From Bacteroidetes bacterium 2013_40CM_41_45 (GTDB taxonomy: Bacteria; Bacteroidota; Bacteroidia; AKYH767-A; 2013-40CM-41-45): a stretch of DNA of 64,000 nt. Location of the stretch: positions 342,334-406,333 of the forward strand of contig NGFH01000004.1 of assembly GCA_002215675.1 (NCBI GenBank). The letters run 5' to 3'. Below, piece by piece: positions 18,582 through 27,393 of this stretch. The translations under genes and the position numbers were made by a program. Positions within the stretch are counted from its first letter, which is position 1. The number at the start of each line of letters is the position of its first letter. The notes beneath the pieces are model-generated. The model did no database searches, had not been told where the DNA came from, and was given only the letters and a program-made list of their open reading frames with translations.

Positions 18582-19250
18582 ATGACAAAGCGAAAGCTTC
18601 AGCGGTTTGCGGAGAATAAAACATTCTCGAATGTTTTTCAGCCGAAGTTCAAATATCCGTTTCACGATTTTGAGCTGAAAGGCAAATGGAATAAAGAATA
18701 CTTTGGAAATAATAATCCTATAGTGCTTGAACTTGGCTGCGGACGCGGAGAATATACAACCCGGTTGTCAGAAATTTTTCCTCAAAAAAATTTTATAGGT
18801 ATAGATATCAAAGGCGCGCGGCTATGGCGGGGTGCAAAGACAGCTACAGAAAATAAAATGCCCAACGTTTGTTTTATCCGTGCACAAATTCAACTGCTCC
18901 GCCATTTTTTTGCCGCCGGTGAAGTTTCAGAAATCTGGCTTACGTTTCCTGACCCCCAGCCGCAGAAGAGCCGTGAAAGAAAACGCCTCACCAGCCCGCG
19001 TTTTTTAGAAATGTACCGTAACATCCTTATATCCGAGGGCATTATTCATTTAAAGACAGACAACAAACCGCTGTTTGAATACACGATTGAAACTGCGGTA
19101 TCGAATAATTTTATTCTCTCCTGCGGAACGGATGATCTTTATTCTTCCCTGTTAAAAAAATCCGTTCCTGATATTCAAACTAAATATGAAAATATCTTTC
19201 TGAAAGAAGGCGCTGCAATTTGTTACCTGAAACTCATTTCCAAGAAGTAA
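18582..19250 (+). CDS. trmB: tRNA (guanine-46-N7)-methyltransferase
   Basis: 222 residues. The SAM-binding motif LELGCGRGEYTTRLS and the substrate motif WLTFPDPQPQKSRERKRL, diagnostic for TrmB, are both present, followed by SPRFLEMYRNIL. It methylates G46 in the variable loop of tRNAs. It is divergent from the glycosyltransferase, with a palindromic repeat between the promoters. Confidence 0.93.
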   Translation: MTKRKLQRFAENKTFSNVFQPKFKYPFHDFELKGKWNKEYFGNNNPIVLELGCGRGEYTTRLSEIFPQKNFIGIDIKGARLWRGAKTATENKMPNVCFIRAQIQLLRHFFAAGEVSEIWLTFPDPQPQKSRERKRLTSPRFLEMYRNILISEGIIHLKTDNKPLFEYTIETAVSNNFILSCGTDDLYSSLLKKSVPDIQTKYENIFLKEGAAICYLKLISKK

Positions 19251-19252
19251 CC

Positions 19253-19275
19253 CCCAAACTTCAAACCTCAAACCG
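19253..19275. repeat. Degenerate CAAACCTC-type tandem repeat
   Basis: Units CCAAACTT, CAAACCTC and AAACCG directly after the trmB stop and before the OPT promoter; same type as 6726 and 13219. Confidence 0.5.
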
Positions 19276-19281
19276 TTCCAG

Positions 19282-19312
19282 TTTGCACAGTGACAAAATT
19301 TATTTACGTTTG
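19282..19312 (+). promoter_or_regulatory. Promoter TTTG-N19-TACGTTTG
   Basis: TTTG at 19282-19285 and an exact TAnnTTTG box at 19305-19312 with 19 bases between, a textbook Bacteroidota promoter. It decides the start of the OPT gene at 19332. Confidence 0.75.
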
Positions 19313-19331
19313 GCACACCAAAAGAACAGGT

Positions 19332-21377
19332 ATGGAAAATAACCAAAGCACCTTTAAGCCGTATATTTCGGCTACCGATAACGTTGCAGAGTTCACGGTT
19401 AAATCGGTTCTGCTCGGGGCAGTATTCGGAATCATTTTCGGCATGAGCACCGTGTATCTTGCACTTAAAGCAGGGCTTACGGTTTCTGCATCTATTCCCA
19501 TTTCTGTAATTGCCATTTCACTGGGAAAAAAATTCCTGAAGACAACCATACTTGAAAATAATATCATCCAGACCACGGGCTCCGCTGGAGAATCCATAGC
19601 TGCCGGAGTGGTGTTTACGCTTCCGGCATTTTTGTTTTTATCTCCTGATGAAACCGGTAAAAGCATCGGCTTTGATTATTTCAATTACTGGACGATTTTA
19701 ACCCTTGCCATTTTTGGCGGCATGCTCGGAACGCTGATGATGATTCCGCTTCGAAGGTCTTTGATTGTAAAAGAGCACGGACAGCTTCCGTATCCCGAAG
19801 GGACGGCTTGCGCGCAGGTGCTTATAGCAGGGGAGAAGGGTGGTGATTTCTCCAAGACCGCTTACCAGGGGCTTGGTTTTGCAGTGGCATATGCGCTGCT
19901 TCAAAAAGTATTTCATGTGATTGCTGAAGTGCCTGCATGGGTAACGCACCAGACGAATAAATATTTTCCATCAGCTACCGTTAACGGTGAAATCACTCCT
20001 GAATATATGGGCGTAGGTTACATCATCGGCCCCAAGATTGCCGGAGTGCTTGTTGCGGGCGGTGTGCTGGCATGGTTGGGATTAATTCCGCTGCTGGCTT
20101 CCATTGTTCCGCCTGATACCATTGCGCTGCAGTTGATGAAGCTGGGCTACCTTAAAGATTTAATGACTCCGGGCGGACCGGGCGGCTGGAACCCCGGAAC
20201 GCATATGTTCAATGATTTTGCTCCTGCCGTTTACCGCGCCTATGTAAGGCAGATTGGTGCCGGTGCTGTAGCTGCCGGTGGTTTCATCACGCTTCTCAAA
20301 ACCATTCCTACCATCGTTTCTTCTTTCCGCGAAAGTGTTGCATCGCTCAAAGAAAAAGGCACTGCTGCTGTATCGCGCACCGAAAATGATTTGTCATTCA
20401 AAACCGTAATCATAGGCAGCATAGCGCTGGTGGTGCTTATGTCATTTCTTCCGCAGATTCCCGGTGACTCCATTGGCAAGAAGCTTTTAATTGGATTGCT
20501 TGTGGTGATTTTTGGATTCTTCTTCGTCACCGTTTCATCGCGCATCGTGGGGATTATTGGTTCAAGCAATAACCCCATTTCAGGAATGACGATTGCTACC
20601 ATTATGGGAACAGCGCTGGTATTTATTGCTGTGGGCTGGACGGGGCATTTTTATGAGCCGCTCGCTTTGGTAGTGGGAGGAATGATTTGCATTGCCGCTG
20701 CCAATGCAGGCGCTACATCGCAGGATTTGAAAACCGGGTACATCGTAGGCGCTACTCCGCGTTACCAGCAGATAGCTCTCTTTATCGGGGCTATTGTTTC
20801 TTCTCTTGTCATCGGATTCACCGTAAAATATCTCGATACACCTCCGCCCGATTTAGCTGCGCAGGGCATCAAGCACGCTATAGGTGAGAAGTTCGCTGCA
20901 CCGCAGGCAACGCTCATGGCTACCCTCATCAAAGGGTTGCTTTCATTTAATCTCGACTGGCAGTTTGTGCTCGTGGGAGTGTTCATTGCCGTTGTTGTTG
21001 AGCTGATGAATGTAAAATCACTTTCGTTTGCCGTGGGATTATATCTTCCTCTTGCCACCACCCTTCCTATTTTCCTTGGAGGCGCCATCAAAGGAATTGT
21101 TGACTGGAGAGCAAAGAAATCGCAGCAGAAATCCGAAGGCGATGATGAGCTTGGTAAAGGCAACCTGTTTGCAACCGGGCTTGTTGCCGGTGGCGCGTTA
21201 CTGGGTGTTTTAATTGCGTTCCTGCAGGCAGGTGAAAACTCTTCGAAGCTTATGAACGCTTTAAGCCTGGAGCATGGCATCACCGGTATTTTCGGTGCAG
21301 GCGGATACCAGGTGCTTGGCGCTCTGTTCTTTGCACTTATGGGCCTGGCGCTGTATAGAGTGGCGAGGAAGAAGTAA
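19332..21377 (+). CDS. OPT family oligopeptide transporter
   Basis: 681 residues from the ATG at 19332; an in-frame ATG at 19290 lies upstream of the promoter box and is rejected. About 15 hydrophobic segments are spread over the length, with the family motifs [39 protein letters not shown] and [23 protein letters not shown] sequence. It is an inner-membrane symporter of oligopeptides or metal chelates. It has its own strong promoter and no partner gene. Confidence 0.9.
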   Translation: MENNQSTFKPYISATDNVAEFTVKSVLLGAVFGIIFGMSTVYLALKAGLTVSASIPISVIAISLGKKFLKTTILENNIIQTTGSAGESIAAGVVFTLPAFLFLSPDETGKSIGFDYFNYWTILTLAIFGGMLGTLMMIPLRRSLIVKEHGQLPYPEGTACAQVLIAGEKGGDFSKTAYQGLGFAVAYALLQKVFHVIAEVPAWVTHQTNKYFPSATVNGEITPEYMGVGYIIGPKIAGVLVAGGVLAWLGLIPLLASIVPPDTIALQLMKLGYLKDLMTPGGPGGWNPGTHMFNDFAPAVYRAYVRQIGAGAVAAGGFITLLKTIPTIVSSFRESVASLKEKGTAAVSRTENDLSFKTVIIGSIALVVLMSFLPQIPGDSIGKKLLIGLLVVIFGFFFVTVSSRIVGIIGSSNNPISGMTIATIMGTALVFIAVGWTGHFYEPLALVVGGMICIAAANAGATSQDLKTGYIVGATPRYQQIALFIGAIVSSLVIGFTVKYLDTPPPDLAAQGIKHAIGEKFAAPQATLMATLIKGLLSFNLDWQFVLVGVFIAVVVELMNVKSLSFAVGLYLPLATTLPIFLGGAIKGIVDWRAKKSQQKSEGDDELGKGNLFATGLVAGGALLGVLIAFLQAGENSSKLMNALSLEHGITGIFGAGGYQVLGALFFALMGLALYRVARKK

Positions 21378-21493
21378 TTAACCACCTCAAAGTGAGGAGT
21401 TAAAAATTGTTACAATTTCCTTGCAACTCTTCACCTGATATTCGTAGAATACACAGGATTTTTCGCGACCTTTGGCCACATAACTCTCAGCAA

Positions 21494-22246
21494 ATGTTTT
21501 GGTATATCATCCTGTTTTTCTTTGTGCATTGGTTTTTGTCGTTGTTCTTTCATACTTCATTTCTGCACCGCTACGCATCGCACCGCATGTTTACCATGGG
21601 TAAAACAACGGAGCGGGTGTTCTATTTTTTCACCTGGTTTTTCCAGGGCTCATCATTTCTTGTACCCCGCGCCTATGCCGTTATGCACCGCATGCACCAT
21701 GCATACAGCGATACCAAAGAAGACCCGCACTCACCGCATTTCTTCAAGGATGTTTTCGGCATGATGATGCAGACTAAAAAAATTTATCAATCTTTTGTAG
21801 CGGGTACACTTAAACCCGAGCCACAGTTTCAAAATAATCTCCCGGTATGGGAATCTTTAGACCGCTTTGGCGATATGAATATTGTCCGTTTTGGATGGGG
21901 AACCCTATATAGCTTTTTCTATTTATGGCTTGTGTTTTTTCACGGAGTATCTGCATGGTGGCTGTTGCTGCTGCCGGTTCATTATCTTATTGGCCCCGTG
22001 CAGGGAGCAACCGTAAACTGGTGCGGGCATAAGTATGGCTACCGCAACTTCGATAATGGCGACCACTCTCGTAACACCGGAAACATCGGCATCTTTTTGT
22101 TTGGAGAATTGTTTCAGAATAATCATCATCGCTATCCCGATTCTCCCAACTTTGCAAAGCGCTGGTTTGAATTAGACCCTACTTATGTTATCCTGAAAGT
22201 GCTGAACAGGATAAAGGTTATCCGCTTTAAAAAACTGCAAACTTGA
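21494..22246 (+). CDS. Acyl-CoA/fatty-acid desaturase
   Basis: 250 residues from the ATG at 21494 (MFWYIILFFFVHWFLS), preferred over an earlier TTG. Membrane segments alternate with histidine boxes HRYASH (HX4H), HRMHH (HXXHH) and a third box reading QNNHH, in which the first histidine of HXXHH is glutamine. It should insert a double bond in acyl chains using di-iron and an electron donor. A box GACCTTTG with one mismatch lies at 21467-21474. Confidence 0.85.
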   Translation: MFWYIILFFFVHWFLSLFFHTSFLHRYASHRMFTMGKTTERVFYFFTWFFQGSSFLVPRAYAVMHRMHHAYSDTKEDPHSPHFFKDVFGMMMQTKKIYQSFVAGTLKPEPQFQNNLPVWESLDRFGDMNIVRFGWGTLYSFFYLWLVFFHGVSAWWLLLLPVHYLIGPVQGATVNWCGHKYGYRNFDNGDHSRNTGNIGIFLFGELFQNNHHRYPDSPNFAKRWFELDPTYVILKVLNRIKVIRFKKLQT

Positions 22247-22305
22247 TGTATGATAATGGAAAATTGAAAATCCAATTATCAATTATTAACTATCAATTTT
22301 TTATT
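22247..22305. repeat. AT-rich inverted-arm intergenic repeat (GAAAATT family)
   Basis: GGAAAATTGAAAAT on one side and ATCAATTATTAACTATCAA on the other form imperfect inverted arms between convergent genes. Confidence 0.55.
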
Positions 22306-23142
22306 TCATTGTGATATTCTATGCCTGTTAAACGGCTTGCATGAATATTTGAATTTGTTTCCGATGCCTATATATGCTGAAACCCCGGTGAACATATACC
22401 AGTCAGGGTCTTTGGAATTACCTCGCTTTTTTCCTTCGTTCAGAAGGGGGTCGGAACCAAGAGTCCGGTCTGACAGGGCTTCGGCCTCCGCTCCATTAGT
22501 AGCAAGAAGAGCAACAGGGTTAGGATATGTTGTGCTTACGTCATCCAGGTAGTCAGTATACGCTCTTCTTACGCCCATCTCTATGGTGAAGCCGATGTTG
22601 TCTCCATTGATTTTAAATCCGCCCCCAAACAGGAATGCTGCGCTATATAAGCTATATGGCTGCCGGTCGGCATATACTCCCTGGCCTTCGGTTCCCAAGG
22701 GCTGAAGTTCTATTTCTTGCCCCCTCAATTCCGCCTTCGGATTGAAGTGAAAAACCGATAACCCCGAGTACATAAACGGGGTAAACAGGTAATTGTAATT
22801 ACCTAATTCATAGGGCATAAAATTAAATTCAAAGCTGCCTTCAATTTCCTGGATGGAGGAGGAGAATGATAAATTACGGTTTACCTCAAAATCGTATTTA
22901 GAATAGGCATCATCGCCCGAAACTTTTCCGATGGTTGCTCCTATCCTGAAACTCCAGTGCTTATTAAAATTATCGCGGTAATAGGCGCCAAAAGCAGGGT
23001 GAATAAAATGGAAAGTGAAAAAACTATTGGATAGCTCTCCCTTATACTTCGAAACGCCCAGGAACAAGCCAATATCGTTTCGCTGGGCGGAAATATCCCC
23101 CCATGTAAAAAATACCAGGAAAATCAGTACTAATCTTTTCAT
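22306..23142 (-). CDS. DUF6089 outer-membrane beta-barrel protein (paralog 1)
   Basis: 278 residues with a signal peptide (MKRLVLIFLVFFTWGDISAQ). The mature part alternates aromatic beta strands (for example FHFIHPAFGAYYRDNF) and contains the block LQPLGTEGQG followed by a Tyr-rich barrel end and TDYLDDVSTTYPNP, all shared with the next gene. The family includes PorG-type proteins associated with T9SS in some Bacteroidota, but that assignment is a family-level inference. An OmpA-like small barrel in the outer membrane is the simplest reading. Confidence 0.78.
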   Translation of the reverse strand: MKRLVLIFLVFFTWGDISAQRNDIGLFLGVSKYKGELSNSFFTFHFIHPAFGAYYRDNFNKHWSFRIGATIGKVSGDDAYSKYDFEVNRNLSFSSSIQEIEGSFEFNFMPYELGNYNYLFTPFMYSGLSVFHFNPKAELRGQEIELQPLGTEGQGVYADRQPYSLYSAAFLFGGGFKINGDNIGFTIEMGVRRAYTDYLDDVSTTYPNPVALLATNGAEAEALSDRTLGSDPLLNEGKKRGNSKDPDWYMFTGVSAYIGIGNKFKYSCKPFNRHRISQ

Positions 23143-23209
23143 TCAGCAAGCCTGAGCAGATGAATAACGTAAAAATACGAAAATTGTTATTTCCGGGAAA
23201 GAAGAAAAA

Positions 23210-24115
23210 TCAGAATCGGGGCAGGCCACCGGCTCTTTTAGAGCGCATTTTATAATTAATGCTGAAAAGGGCAAACATATATGCATCCAGGTCGCGTGGG
23301 TCTCCGCGTTGCGCCTCAGGGGCTGTTATGCCGGGATTGGTTTTTGGGGAACGGTCTGCCAATGCCGCGGCAACGCTTCCATAAGCATTGCGTATTGCAT
23401 CATTGTCAAAATAAGACGTGCTCACGTCATCAATGTAATCGGTAAATGTTTTGCGCATTCCATACTCAATGCCAACTCCCCACTTTGCATCAATAGTATA
23501 CTTAAACCCGAACCCGATTGGAATACACATCTGCCAGAGCGAATATTTTTTCCTCGACGGAACAAGCCCCTCACCTTCGGTTCCCAACGGCTGAAGGCGG
23601 TATGCAACGCCTTTGTAATCGGTCTTTGGGTCGAAATGAAAAACACCCACACCTACAAATCCATACGCATAAATTTCATATCCCTTCTGGCCTTTTACTC
23701 TCCTGAGGCGATAGCGGTGTCCCACCTGTTCCTGCTGGAATGCCGCTTCAAAGTTCAGGTTCCATTCAAAGATGTGAGAGTGGAAATTCAAATTGCGGTA
23801 GTGGCGGTAAAATTCTTCGGTAAGCTTATCATCACCCGAAACAGAACCATATGTGATGTGAGAGTTGAGAGCAAAAAATTCGCTCAGCCTGTACCTAAGC
23901 CCGATGGCAGTTCCGAAGCGCGTCTGCGACCATTCAAAGTCTCTGAAATAATTGGTGCCAATCTGGTTAGCACCGCCCAGCTCGCCAAGAAAATTACTTG
24001 CTCCAGCGCCAACGCTTAGCTCCCAACGCACCATTTTCCATCGGCTGCGCTGTGCGTCAGTTTCGACAGAACTAATGATGAGTAGAATTGAAAAAACTAA
24101 AAGCGCCCGTTTCAA
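23210..24115 (-). CDS. DUF6089 outer-membrane beta-barrel protein (paralog 2)
   Basis: 301 residues from a TTG at 24115. That start gives a proper signal peptide (KRALLVFSILLIISSVETDAQ) and lies downstream of the promoter TATATTTG (24143-24150), while the longer frame begins inside the promoter. It shares with the neighbouring paralog the blocks VSGDD, FHFDPKT/FHFNPKA, LQPLGTEGEG and TDYIDDVSTSY, so the two arose by duplication. Localisation to the outer membrane is inferred. It could have a T9SS-accessory role similar to PorG. Confidence 0.78.
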   Translation of the reverse strand: MKRALLVFSILLIISSVETDAQRSRWKMVRWELSVGAGASNFLGELGGANQIGTNYFRDFEWSQTRFGTAIGLRYRLSEFFALNSHITYGSVSGDDKLTEEFYRHYRNLNFHSHIFEWNLNFEAAFQQEQVGHRYRLRRVKGQKGYEIYAYGFVGVGVFHFDPKTDYKGVAYRLQPLGTEGEGLVPSRKKYSLWQMCIPIGFGFKYTIDAKWGVGIEYGMRKTFTDYIDDVSTSYFDNDAIRNAYGSVAAALADRSPKTNPGITAPEAQRGDPRDLDAYMFALFSINYKMRSKRAGGLPRF

Positions 24116-24142
24116 AGGTGGTTGGTTGTTTTTTGGGAGCGG

Positions 24143-24172
24143 CAAATATAATTTTTTTTGGCCATGAACAAA
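24143..24172 (-). promoter_or_regulatory. Promoter TTTG-N18-TATATTTG
   Basis: Minus-strand TTTG (24172-24169) and exact box TATATTTG (24150-24143), 18 bases apart, driving the DUF6089 pair. Confidence 0.7.
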
Positions 24173-24218
24173 TAATTTATAGCTTCATGAAGCCCCGGTA
24201 AGCAACAAAAAATTAAAA

Positions 24219-24226
24219 TACTTTTG
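24219..24226 (+). promoter_or_regulatory. -7 box TACTTTTG of the epimerase gene
   Basis: Exact TAnnTTTG match; it rules out the in-frame TTG at 24224 and leaves the ATG at 24263 as the start. Confidence 0.55.
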
Positions 24227-24262
24227 GAAATTATTGAAATTATCTCTATTACGCAAAAGAAC

Positions 24263-25264
24263 ATGATTCTGGTTACGGGAGCAACAGGACTACTTGGCTC
24301 TAATTTGCTTGCAAAGCTGGCAGGCCGTGGACAAATGGTAAAAGCCATTCGGAGAACCGGCGGCAATTTAAACCTGGCAGAGAAAACCCTTAGGAGAAAT
24401 AAATTATCACCACAGGATATTACCTGGGTTGAAGCAGATGTAACAGATTATTTTTCATTGCTTGAAGCCATGAAAGGCGTGGAGCAGGTTTATCACTGTG
24501 CTGCTGTGGTTTCATTTAATCCTGAGGCAGCATCGCATATGATGAAGGTAAATGTATCGGGCACGGCAAATGTTGTAAATGCTGCCTTGGAATCCGGCAT
24601 AAAAAAACTTTGCCATGTAAGTTCAACGGCTGCGCTGGGAAGAACAGATGAATCGAAAATTATGGACGAAGAAAGCCACTGGCAGAATTCAAGATATAAT
24701 TCCACGTATGCAATCAGCAAATATGGTGCAGAGAGAGAAGTGTGGCGTGGAATTGAGGAGGGGCTTAACGCAGTAATTGTAAACCCATCTGTTATTATCG
24801 GCCCGGGTGATTGGAAGACCGACAGTTCGCGAATTATAGGACAGGTATGGAAAGGATTACATTTTTATCCTGAAGGCGGAAATGCCTTTGCCGATGTAAG
24901 AGATGTTGCAGATGTCATGATTAAGCTCATGGAAGGACCGTTCAGTAAAAACCGGTACCTGGTTCTTTCCGAAAATAAATCTTACCTCGAAATATTCAAT
25001 ATTGCTGCAGTTGCCTTCGGTAAAAAAAGGCCCTCAATAAAAATCAACAAATTTATGTCAGCGGCTGCGTGGAGGGCGGAGTGGCTTCGCTCAAAAATTA
25101 CAGGTTCGTCTCCTGTAGTGACTAAAGAAATGCTACGTTCTTCTGCGCGCAATTACTCGTATTCCAACAACAAAATCAAAACAGAGCTGAAGCATGATTT
25201 CATTTCTGTTCAGCAAGCCATACAAGATACGTGCAAAATTTTTCTGGATGAACTTAATAGATGA
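24263..25264 (+). CDS. NAD(P)-dependent epimerase/dehydratase (extended SDR)
   Basis: 333 residues. The Rossmann motif VTGATGLLGSNLLAKL lies at the N-terminus, the catalytic serine region is HVSSTAALGR and the YxxxK motif is YAISKYGAE. The overall pattern is that of the dihydroflavonol-reductase-like / hopanoid-associated sugar epimerase subgroup of extended SDRs. Substrate unknown. It is transcribed away from the DUF6089 pair and is followed by a repeat element. Confidence 0.87.
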   Translation: MILVTGATGLLGSNLLAKLAGRGQMVKAIRRTGGNLNLAEKTLRRNKLSPQDITWVEADVTDYFSLLEAMKGVEQVYHCAAVVSFNPEAASHMMKVNVSGTANVVNAALESGIKKLCHVSSTAALGRTDESKIMDEESHWQNSRYNSTYAISKYGAEREVWRGIEEGLNAVIVNPSVIIGPGDWKTDSSRIIGQVWKGLHFYPEGGNAFADVRDVADVMIKLMEGPFSKNRYLVLSENKSYLEIFNIAAVAFGKKRPSIKINKFMSAAAWRAEWLRSKITGSSPVVTKEMLRSSARNYSYSNNKIKTELKHDFISVQQAIQDTCKIFLDELNR

Positions 25265-25330
25265 AGTTATCAGTTATACGTTATTAGTTATTAGAAAAAA
25301 AGCGTATAACTTATAACATGTAACTTGTAA
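25265..25330. repeat. GTTATCAGTTAT-type inverted-arm repeat
   Basis: The left arm is built of AGTTATCAGTTATACGTTATT-like units and the right arm of GTATAACTTATAACATG and TAACTTGTAAC units, giving an imperfect inverted repeat. The style matches the arms flanking the four-helix-bundle gene at 30211 and 30632. Confidence 0.6.
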
Positions 25331-25336
25331 CACCCT

Positions 25337-25681
25337 TCACGGCTTCCCCGATTCACTTTCTCTTTTGCTTAATTCATCGAGCACTTTCTCATAAATCGCT
25401 TCGAGTTTTTCGGGATGTTTTAAATAATAATCGAAGCTGCTGTGAAATATAGTACTGTCCGTTTGATGCGACTTAAAAATTGCAGGGTACAGTTGTTGTG
25501 CTTTGAATGATTGAACATCGTTGATACGCGTAATGTTTACAGCTGCCTCGGCAAGATGTATATCAACAAGTATGGAAACCATAGAATCGGGCGAAATTAA
25601 TTTATCCGGAACCGCTTCCCGTGGTTTGCTGCAACCAATGAAGAAGACAACAACTGATGATAAAAAAATAATATGTTTCAT
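25337..25681 (-). CDS. DUF4296 lipoprotein
   Basis: 114 residues. The signal peptide ends in FFIGCSKP (lipobox), so Cys17 is lipidated. The DUF4296 core (LISPDSMVSILVDIHLAEA followed by helices) is typical of Bacteroidota; the function of the family is unknown. It overlaps the threonine aldolase stop by four bases and is the last gene of the O-methyltransferase operon. Confidence 0.85.
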   Translation of the reverse strand: MKHIIFLSSVVVFFIGCSKPREAVPDKLISPDSMVSILVDIHLAEAAVNITRINDVQSFKAQQLYPAIFKSHQTDSTIFHSSFDYYLKHPEKLEAIYEKVLDELSKRESESGKP

Positions 25682-26697
25682 TTAATTTTTTTCAATGCCG
25701 AAATCACTTCGGTAAGCATATCATCGGTGAAATCAAGATGCGTCACCAGCCGGATGGTTTGGGTTCCAAATGCAACCGCTTTTATATTTTGCTCTGCAAG
25801 TTTTTTTATAAACGCATTGCTGTCCAGTTTTTCATTAAGTGTAAAGATGATAATGTTGGTTTCAACGGGAAGCATACTTTTTACGTAAGGCATCCCCTCC
25901 AATGTTTTCCCGATTGCTGCTGCACGCTTGTGGTCTTCCTTCAACCGTGCAATGTTATGGTCGAGTGCATAAATGCAGGCGGCAGCCAGGTATCCGGCTT
26001 GCCTCATTCCACCTCCAAACCGTTTACGGATTCTCCTGGCCCTTGCAATAAATTCTTTGCTGCCCAAAAGCGCAGAGCCCACAGGCGATCCAAGCCCTTT
26101 GGAGAAACACACCGATACGGAATCGAACAGAGCTCCTGTATTTTTTGGCTTGTCGCCTGTTATGGTAAGCGCATTAAAGATTCTAGCGCCATCAAGATGA
26201 GTTTTTAAATTTTTTACTCTGCACAAATCAGAAATTTCTTTCATCTGCTGAAATGTGTACACGCTTCCCCCTGCGCGGTTTGCAGTATTTTCGAGGGACA
26301 CAAGTGCAGTGCGGGTAAGCCAGTCAAAATCCAGGTTGATGTTTTCTTCAATTTGTTTTGCGTTGAGCCGCCCCCTGTCACCCTGCAAAAGTTTTGCCTG
26401 CACTCCTGAATTTGCAGCAGTGCCTCCAGATTCATAGTGATAAATATGAGAAGTGGAGTCGCATATCACCTCATCACCGGGGCGGGTGTGCACGTTTATA
26501 GCAACCTGGTTTGTCATAGTTCCCGAGGCGCAATACACTGCCGCTTCCTTTCCGAACATAGAAGCAATTTTATTTTCAAGACTGATTACTGCAGGGTCTT
26601 CACCAAACACATCGTCTCCAACCTCTGCTTTCATCATGGCATCCAGCATGGCCGGGGATGGGCGGGTTACCGTATCGCTGCGTAAATCAATAAGCAT
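25678..26697 (-). CDS. ltaE: Low-specificity L-threonine aldolase
   Basis: 339 residues, PLP fold type I. IDLRSDTVTRPSPAMLDAM at the N-terminus is the family signature, HLDGARIFNAL contains the PLP-ring aspartate, and CFSKGLGSPVGSALLG contains the Schiff-base lysine. It cleaves threonine or allo-threonine to glycine and acetaldehyde. It is preceded by an O-methyltransferase gene 11 bases away and overlaps the DUF4296 gene. Confidence 0.92.
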   Translation of the reverse strand: MLIDLRSDTVTRPSPAMLDAMMKAEVGDDVFGEDPAVISLENKIASMFGKEAAVYCASGTMTNQVAINVHTRPGDEVICDSTSHIYHYESGGTAANSGVQAKLLQGDRGRLNAKQIEENINLDFDWLTRTALVSLENTANRAGGSVYTFQQMKEISDLCRVKNLKTHLDGARIFNALTITGDKPKNTGALFDSVSVCFSKGLGSPVGSALLGSKEFIARARRIRKRFGGGMRQAGYLAAACIYALDHNIARLKEDHKRAAAIGKTLEGMPYVKSMLPVETNIIIFTLNEKLDSNAFIKKLAEQNIKAVAFGTQTIRLVTHLDFTDDMLTEVISALKKIK

Positions 26698-26708
26698 AAT
26701 TTCTCGGG

Positions 26709-27350
26709 CTATTTTTTTCTCAGAATCATGACTCCGTCACGAACAGGGAGTAAAACATTTTCCACCCTGGTGTCTGCCTGCACCTTTTTATTGAACTCAA
26801 CAATACCAAGCGTCTCCTTATCATTCGGGTCAACGGGCTCAAGAACTTTTCCGTTCCACAGCGTATTGTCGGCAAAAATGTACCCCCCCTTGCGAAGCAT
26901 TGGAAACACAAGTTCAAAGTATGTAGAATAATTTTCCTTATCCGCATCAATAAAAATCAAATCAAAAGTTTCATGGAGAGTAGGAATTATTTTTTTTGCA
27001 TTGCCTATATGCAAAGTAATTTTTTTCTCTGCGCCGGCCTTTCTGAAATATTTGCGAATCCTTTCTTCATGCTCTGGATTCAGTTCAATGGTGTGGAGCA
27101 TGCCCCCATCCTGCATCCCTTCGCTCAGGCAAAGAGCAGAATACCCAGTATAAGTTCCGATTTCAAGAATCCTTTCAGGTCGAATCATTTTACTCATCAT
27201 GCCCAGCAAGCGGCCCTGCAAATGCCCCGACAGCATCCGGGGAAACAATACATTGGCATTGGTGTCGCGGTTCAGTTCGGCGAGCAGTTCACTTTCAGGT
27301 GAAGTATGCGCTTCTGCGTAGGCATTAATCTTTACATCTGGAAATTCCAT
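26709..27350 (-). CDS. Class I SAM-dependent O-methyltransferase (COMT-like)
   Basis: 213 residues. SAM-binding motif EIGTYTGYSALCLSEGM, the metal-binding aspartate region FDLIFIDADKENYSTYF and the DNTLWNGKVLEP motif are those of the small cation-dependent O-methyltransferase family (caffeoyl-CoA/catechol type). Substrate unknown; bacterial relatives methylate phenolic hydroxyls and 5-hydroxyuridine of tRNA (TrmR). It is first in an operon with ltaE and the DUF4296 gene, and has a TATCTTTG box 20 bases upstream. Confidence 0.88.
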   Translation of the reverse strand: MEFPDVKINAYAEAHTSPESELLAELNRDTNANVLFPRMLSGHLQGRLLGMMSKMIRPERILEIGTYTGYSALCLSEGMQDGGMLHTIELNPEHEERIRKYFRKAGAEKKITLHIGNAKKIIPTLHETFDLIFIDADKENYSTYFELVFPMLRKGGYIFADNTLWNGKVLEPVDPNDKETLGIVEFNKKVQADTRVENVLLPVRDGVMILRKK

Positions 27351-27370
27351 ATCAAAAAAATTCAGGATGC

Positions 27371-27378
27371 CAAAGATA
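27371..27378 (-). promoter_or_regulatory. -7 box TATCTTTG of the O-methyltransferase operon
   Basis: Exact TAnnTTTG match on the minus strand, 20 bases before the ATG at 27350; a possible TTTG at 27402-27405 is 23 bases further up. Confidence 0.55.
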
Positions 27379-27393
27379 GTTCAGTGCAGGCAA

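Noticed and set aside
20240..21385. Long antisense open frames opposite the OPT transporter gene.
   Set aside because: They mirror the codon pattern of a well-supported transporter and lack any recognisable domain.
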